From Psychromonas sp. MB-3u-54 (lineage in GTDB: Bacteria; Pseudomonadota; Gammaproteobacteria; Enterobacterales; Psychromonadaceae), in NCBI RefSeq assembly GCF_002836415.1, contig NZ_PJBP01000085.1, positions 1 to 64,000 of the forward strand: 64,000 bases of DNA, written 5' to 3'. Below are positions 59,530-64,000 of this stretch, in pieces (position 1 is the stretch's first letter; each line of letters opens with the position of its first letter). The translations under genes and the position numbers were made by a program. Below the pieces are notes generated by a model. The model made no database searches. It was given only the letters and a program-made list of their open reading frames with translations, and was not told the DNA's origin.

Positions 59530-60457
59530 CTTCAATGTCGAGCGGCAGTAAAACTAAAGATTGTCCCGGCTAGTGCCGAATTAACTTTTCAGGTTGTAAA
59601 GGGGCACAAACCGATTTTTAATGAGTGGGAAAAACCTTATGATTAAGCTTATGGCTTGGCTAATCTTACCGGAGTGAGGGACTTTAGGCAGTAGATAGAC
59701 CCTTGCTGCTGCATCTTCAGAAACATCGGTACACAGTTTAATATCGCTGTGGTTAATAACGTCGCCGTTAGCGGCAGACGCGCAACCCATGAACTTGCTG
59801 CCGGTGCCCATGCAAGCCGTCATCGGTTGTTTAAATTCTTTTGATGCTTCCACTAACTTGATCTGAATGGAGTTCGGCTTATAACCTTGATTTAGCGTTT
59901 TTAAGCAGCAGTCTTGCTCTGCATTAAAAGCTTACCTTCTTGTTTAAACCTGTCTTTTCACCTGTTTTGGTGCTTAAATTTTTCACAAAAAATTGTCGTT
60001 TAAAATAATAAACGAACATTGGTTAAACCTTCCCATATGGGGTCATGCGCATTTCACTGCTTGAGGAACACGGCTTCCTCTCGAGAACATATTAAGGCGG
60101 TATTCAAAGATATCCGTCTTAACTTATCTCTCATCCTCGCTAAGCGCTTCGGTTAACTTAGCTTTACAAGTCTGCTCCTTTAGGGGCGGTGTAGTTGATT
60201 ATTAATATTGTTTTGACTTCTATTTCTAACCCCAAAAATATTCTTTACTTACCCGGTAAGTATACCATACTCATTATAAGGCCCTTTAGGTTATATAGGC
60301 TCTATAGGGCATTACTTAAAAACAAGACTATTCATATTTTATTCAAAATAAAATAATGGTTGTTATCAATACTAAGTTTTTATTTTATTTTAAACCCTAT
60401 TGGAGTGCACCAGCAAAGCATTCGATTTGCGCTAATGTTAAATGCGAGGAAAGTATT
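59530..60457. other. Intergenic region before the DUF2589 operon
   Basis: About 930 bases without an intact gene. A reverse frame at 59581-59910 contains VEASKEFKQPMTACMGTGSK and AANGDVINHSDIKLCTDVSE, which may be a piece of a decayed secreted protein, but it is not recognised. A hairpin TTAAGGCGG/CCGTCTTAA lies at about 60092-60122. Around 60245-60260 there is the symmetric ACTTACCCGGTAAGT. Confidence 0.5.
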
Positions 60458-61384
60458 ATGGCTATTTCAAATTATTCCCCAGGACAGGAACTTTCAAGTA
60501 TAGATTTCCAAAGTATGATCGGAGGGCCGCTGGGCGCGATAGTAGATGCACAGGCTCAGGCGGCTCTTTCAACCGTTGATTTTATAAAATCAGTCGGCTT
60601 TACGCCGGATTCTGAGGATGAGACAACGGGTGAAGTGACGCCTGGAACACCCGTTTATGTTAATTTTAAATATCCTAAAATGGTCTCGCCTTATGAAGCG
60701 GCTATAAAAGGGAGAATTACGAGTATTGCGGTTACTAGTGGGGGATCAGGCTATACCCAAGGTGCTGCAGTCACTATTGCAGGAGTCGGGACTGATGCCA
60801 GAGCAACAGCGACCGTTGATGGCAGTGGTGTAATAACAGCGATTAATGTGACCAACGCTGGCAGTGGTTATGACGGAAGTACTACCGTTTCTGTTGCTGG
60901 TGGTACAGGACTTACGGTAACTGTTACAACTGAAGATAAAGATGCGGTGCCAGCTGTGTTTGATGAAATGCAGTTGGAAGTACCTATTTTGACTATGTTA
61001 CCTATTCCGTTTATTAGAGTGGAAGAGGGGGAAATTAATTTCAATGCGAAAATAACGTCGATGGAATATACCCGTGTTGGTTCTGAGTTTAAAGGATCGA
61101 CGAGTTTTGGATATAACTCGAGTACATCGGGAAGTATAAGCGGTGGCTCCGGGGTGATCACATCACTTTTTGCAAAATCCAGTGCTAAAGCCAAATACAG
61201 CTCATCGGTTAACTTCAAGGTTAATGCTTCTTATCAAAGAACTAGCAGACAGGGCAGTAAAGTTGATAAGACCTATCAACTTGGTGTGAAAATTAAGATT
61301 TCCCAGGATGAGATACCAGCGGGTATGGAAAAACTACTGGGTATTTTGGAAGATGCAATCGTTGCTCAACCGACAGGAAATTAA
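60458..61384 (+). CDS. DUF2589 protein with an inserted GSGY-repeat module
   Basis: 308 residues. The DUF2589 N-terminus is ELSSIDFQSMIGGPLGAIVD (about 11-30) and the core is LEVPILTMLPIPFIRVEEGE then INFNAKI (about 173-198). Between them (residues about 86-160) is an insert of two beta repeats, ITSIAVTSGGSGYTQGAAVT and ITAINVTNAGSGYDGSTTVS, like those of phage tail and adhesin proteins. There is no signal peptide. The start at ATG 60458 is supported by GAGGAAAG; the frame is open 34 codons upstream without similarity. First of three genes. The biochemical role of DUF2589 proteins is not known to me. Confidence 0.8.
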   Translation: MAISNYSPGQELSSIDFQSMIGGPLGAIVDAQAQAALSTVDFIKSVGFTPDSEDETTGEVTPGTPVYVNFKYPKMVSPYEAAIKGRITSIAVTSGGSGYTQGAAVTIAGVGTDARATATVDGSGVITAINVTNAGSGYDGSTTVSVAGGTGLTVTVTTEDKDAVPAVFDEMQLEVPILTMLPIPFIRVEEGEINFNAKITSMEYTRVGSEFKGSTSFGYNSSTSGSISGGSGVITSLFAKSSAKAKYSSSVNFKVNASYQRTSRQGSKVDKTYQLGVKIKISQDEIPAGMEKLLGILEDAIVAQPTGN

Positions 61385-61426
61385 AGATGGGTCATTATGG
61401 AAACTCGAGAGCCGAGTTTTCATCAT

Positions 61427-61487
61427 AAATGCCTGATCCAGATAACTGCCGAATGTAGTATCAGTTGTCTGGGTTAGGCATTTTTAA
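61427..61487 (+). terminator. Attenuator-like hairpin between DUF2589 genes 1 and 2
   Basis: AAATGCCTGATCCAGATAAC with CTG (61427-61448) pairs with 61462-61483, with three mismatches or wobbles in 22 positions and a 13-base loop, and ends in TTTTT. It lies 43 bases after gene 1 and 21 before gene 2. It should stop most, but not all, transcripts, so gene 1 would be made in excess. A smaller hairpin AAACTCG/CGAGTTT precedes it at 61401-61419. Confidence 0.75.
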
Positions 61488-61503
61488 ACTACAAGGAAAG
61501 AGT

Positions 61504-62238
61504 ATGCCAACGTTAAAAGATTATTTAGGCTCTCTGGTAAAAGATTTGAACTATGCACGGGTTATCGCCGATGTGGAGTCTGCCAATATTGCCAAGATGT
61601 ACGCTGAAGATGAGTTGTTAAGGCATTTCTCCATTCCCAGAATGAAGATCGATGATACAGAGTTAACCATACCTATTGCTATCGATGAACTGGAAATGAC
61701 TGTTGAAAAAGATTACCAACCCATTGATAACACATCATTTTATGCCATTACCTATGCAGAGGTAAAGAACGTGTTTAAAGTGTCGAGCTTTAATAGAGAA
61801 ATTTCAACGTCTTTAAGAAAGTCGATTTATTTGCAAATTGATAGTTTGGAAAAATCAATAAAAAGTGGCGCAGAGATAAAAATATCTTTGGATAGTTTTA
61901 TTGAAACGGTGTCTGATATAGCAATAGAAACGATCATCAGTGATAAAAAAGGGCGTGTTATTTTTGATGAAATACTTAAAAGTAATAATGTTAATGATCA
62001 GATGATCAAAGAAAAGCTCATGATAAATTTGGTAAAACAGCTTCAACCTGCAATAAAAAAAAGAGCCGTAGCTGGAAAAATTGACAGTGCCATAGTAACG
62101 GTTGAGAGTGATAAACTTAGAGAAAAAAAACCAGAAACGCTGCTTTACATTAAAATGAAGATTACTGAAGAGAGTATGGAATGGCAGGTGATGGAAGATG
62201 CTGATGGTAATATAGTCTCCAAATTGATGGTGGAGTAA
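61504..62238 (+). CDS. DUF2589-operon second protein
   Basis: About 244 residues, starting MPTLKDYLGSLVKDLNYARV after AAGGAAAGAGT. It has a predicted helical N-terminus, a beta-containing central part (FSIPRMKIDDTELTIPIAID, near residue 45, resembling the strand pattern of the DUF2589 core) and a C-terminal domain rich in Lys/Glu. There is no signal peptide or membrane helix. The frame extends upstream to 61465 into the hairpin, so ATG 61504 is preferred. It is likely a partner of the first protein. Family not recognised with confidence. Confidence 0.7.
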   Translation: MPTLKDYLGSLVKDLNYARVIADVESANIAKMYAEDELLRHFSIPRMKIDDTELTIPIAIDELEMTVEKDYQPIDNTSFYAITYAEVKNVFKVSSFNREISTSLRKSIYLQIDSLEKSIKSGAEIKISLDSFIETVSDIAIETIISDKKGRVIFDEILKSNNVNDQMIKEKLMINLVKQLQPAIKKRAVAGKIDSAIVTVESDKLREKKPETLLYIKMKITEESMEWQVMEDADGNIVSKLMVE

Positions 62239-62240
62239 TC

Positions 62241-62792
62241 ATGAAATACTCCTACATAGACGCGTATGAGGATTTGCTAAAGCAGTGTTTATTTATCCCT
62301 GAGCTGGTCACAAAATCAGCCAATAAAGAGTTGATTTTTCTTGAAAATTTTAATCAATGGTTGCTTGATACTGAACAGGTAATGAAAAAATATAATATTT
62401 CCAAGTGTGCAGCAATGGCTGGTTTGCGCAGCAAAATTATTGCTGCCTCTTACGCCACTGAGCCCAAAATATCTAAAAAGAAACGGCAACTGGCAGTTGC
62501 AACTTCCATTATTTATGAAGCTCAGAGTACGGTATTAAGTGTTTTAGAACCGATAGAAGGTCGTATAGAAGAAGCAAGAAATGCTATACGCCAGTTGTTA
62601 GGCGTCGCCTACCAGTCAAATATGACCAATCGGCAGCTGAGTTTTAATCGAATGATCCGCAAACTGTGGGCTGATTTTTCAGCTCATGAGCAATTAAAAG
62701 GTGCGATTGCGAGCATCTTAGTGCTGGTAAACCAATCCGATGCTTTGAGAATTTTGGCGGAGGAGATAGATATGTCTATGCTAGGAAGGTAA
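62241..62792 (+). CDS. DUF2589-operon third protein
   Basis: 183 residues, two bases after the preceding gene, so co-transcribed. Predicted to be mostly alpha-helical, with a helical middle (YNISKCAAMAGLRSKIIAAS, about 49-68) and a C-terminal LILVNQSDALRILAEEIDMS-like region. No signal peptide. It is not recognised; by position it is part of the DUF2589 unit. Confidence 0.65.
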   Translation: MKYSYIDAYEDLLKQCLFIPELVTKSANKELIFLENFNQWLLDTEQVMKKYNISKCAAMAGLRSKIIAASYATEPKISKKKRQLAVATSIIYEAQSTVLSVLEPIEGRIEEARNAIRQLLGVAYQSNMTNRQLSFNRMIRKLWADFSAHEQLKGAIASILVLVNQSDALRILAEEIDMSMLGR

Positions 62793-63340
62793 AAAAGCGC
62801 GACATCCAAACCTTGTTTTAAGACATAGGCTGCTCTAATTTTTATTAGAGCATAAAAGCAGAGGTTTCTACTTCCAAGTAGCTCAGTGAAAATTTAAGCT
62901 ACTACCGCGCCAATTGATTAATAAGGTCAAGCGAATTTCTTATTTCGACTTTTTACAGAGGTTCCCTCAGCCCGTAGGGTGCGCTCCGCGCACCGATTGC
63001 CGCGGCTTGCGGTGCGCGAAGCGCACCCTACCGATAACATAATAGCAATTCTATTAATTAACTTATCATGTCGACTCAATCCATTGAACTAGAGAGTTTA
63101 CATTCTCTCTAGATCACGGATAAAAATATTCCACGCTCGCTACATTTATTAATAGAAAAAGTATTAATAAAGTGATCATATTTACTCGTCAAATTCATCC
63201 TGACGGCTTTGTTAGCGTCAATTTTTCCTTTCAAGCAAGTGATCATAAACTTAATGATTTTGGTATCATAAGCTGAGTTATCAAATCCTGCGCATTAATA
63301 CCAGCATCGCCAAGTGAGTAATAAAATTTCTTATTCCGGC
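62793..63340. other. Intergenic region with hairpin and REP-like palindrome
   Basis: No gene. TGCTCTAAT/ATTAGAGCA at 62831-62852 is a tight hairpin 38 bases after the third DUF2589-operon gene and probably ends that transcript, although its T-run is weak. A GC-rich palindrome lies at 62974-63031. Confidence 0.65.
62974..63031. repeat. REP-like GC-rich palindrome
   Basis: GTAGGGTGCGCTCCGCGCACC plus G pairs with its copy at 63010-63031 with one mismatch across a 14-base loop. The GTAGGGTGCGC...GCGCACCCTAC form is common as an extragenic repeat in many proteobacteria. It is conspicuous here because the flanks are AT-rich. Confidence 0.75.
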
Positions 63341-63982
63341 TCACGATAGAGGTTTCCTCAGTAAGACCACATCATTTCCAATGAATTCTAATTCAAGCTT
63401 GTCACGCTTCGCCAGATAGCGAAAAGTCGCCTGACTAAAAAAGCTGACATGGGTAGGGTCATTTTTATAGTGCCAGCGCGAAAATGCTTCAAGGTCTATC
63501 ACCTGTTTAGTCATTATTCCTATCCAGCCACCCGGCTTAACTAAGCTTAGCCATTGCGACCATATATTTTTAGGATCATAAAGGTGCTCTATTACTTCTG
63601 TCGCAGTTACAAAATCATAGGTTTTTTTCAGTACATCGGTATCGGGCTGATAGTAAATGTCGTATAACGCAACCTTGTGTCCGGCTTCGCGGAGCACATG
63701 TGCCAATGCAGGGCCCGGTCCACAGCCAAAATCCAATCCTGCAGAGTCCGACTCTATCCTTTCAAGAAGAGGTAAGGATAAGCGCGATAAAAAGCGTCGA
63801 TACCCCTGATCATCGGGGTTATTCTCATGCTGATCATAGTGGGCTTTCTCACTCTTCGCATTGAGCCTCTGCTCCTCGGGTACAAAGACTAACTCACAGC
63901 GGGAACACTGAAAATAGGAACGATTCTTGTCCTTAAAATAGAACTGAGTCTGATTTGATGAACATAAGGGACAAAGATGCAT
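63341..63982 (-). CDS. Zinc-ribbon class I SAM methyltransferase
   Basis: 213 residues. The N-terminus has two Cys pairs (CPLCSSNQTQFYFKD and CSRCELVFVP) forming a zinc ribbon. The methyltransferase core has GLDFGCGPGPALAHVLRE (SAM-binding loop, about 98-115), VTATEVIEHLYDP and a C-terminal FFSQATFRYLAKRDKLELEF. It belongs to the Methyltransf_23 type. The substrate is unknown. The ATG at 63982 lies close to the window end, so its upstream neighbours are not visible. Confidence 0.88.
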   Translation of the reverse strand: MHLCPLCSSNQTQFYFKDKNRSYFQCSRCELVFVPEEQRLNAKSEKAHYDQHENNPDDQGYRRFLSRLSLPLLERIESDSAGLDFGCGPGPALAHVLREAGHKVALYDIYYQPDTDVLKKTYDFVTATEVIEHLYDPKNIWSQWLSLVKPGGWIGIMTKQVIDLEAFSRWHYKNDPTHVSFFSQATFRYLAKRDKLELEFIGNDVVLLRKPLS

Positions 63983-64000
63983 TAAGACTTCCTGTTATTT

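Overview
The window looks like a chromosomal segment of a marine, facultatively anaerobic gammaproteobacterium of the Psychromonas/Vibrio/Shewanella type. The reasons are its AT-rich DNA, a periplasmic nitrate reductase operon behind a perfect FNR-type box, a Moco riboswitch in front of moaA, a Vibrio-type DinG, and many c-di-GMP enzymes. The genus is an inference from gene content; no rRNA or tRNA gene was seen.

Left part (1-14.2 kb): a dinG-TSUP exporter pair on the minus strand, then an almost continuous molybdenum block. It holds moaA (with riboswitch), napFDABC, mobA, moaB, moaCDE and modABC, so molybdate import, cofactor synthesis and one molybdoenzyme that uses the cofactor lie side by side. 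From 14.4 to 20.1 kb come mrcB (PBP1b), a TPR lipoprotein, a glutathione S-transferase, a homocysteine S-methyltransferase and a two-cupin protein. The gap between the convergent transferase genes is completely filled by about 32 copies of a 7/8-base repeat.

Middle part (20.8-43.3 kb): an accessory region rich in c-di-GMP signalling and mobile-element debris. It contains a frameshifted 7TM-DISM diguanylate cyclase, a PAS-GGDEF-EAL protein, a CHASE hybrid kinase with a REC-EAL response regulator, and a PAS-GGDEF cyclase. A c-di-GMP-I (GEMM) riboswitch precedes a secreted FN3 protein with a duplicated domain. Between these lie three decayed copies of an HUH (IS200/RAYT-like) transposase, an IS4-like remnant, a broken GTPase gene, dispersed direct repeats that bracket single cargo genes, an ilvD of the short, non-enterobacterial form, and an arabinonolactone-oxidase-type flavoenzyme.

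Right part (43.4-64 kb): a LysR regulator divergent from nemA with a gloA fragment between them, a 220-bp MITE-like element, a DMT transporter, and two hypothetical genes. Next is a three-gene unit of an M6 metalloprotease without a signal peptide, a stand-alone copy of its C-terminal domain and an acidic 33-residue-repeat protein. Then come a PHP/CehA-type hydrolase, katG, a cytochrome c, copC-copD, a three-gene DUF2589 operon with an internal attenuator-like hairpin, and a methyltransferase. The protease trio and the DUF2589 trio are the best candidates for poorly described systems.
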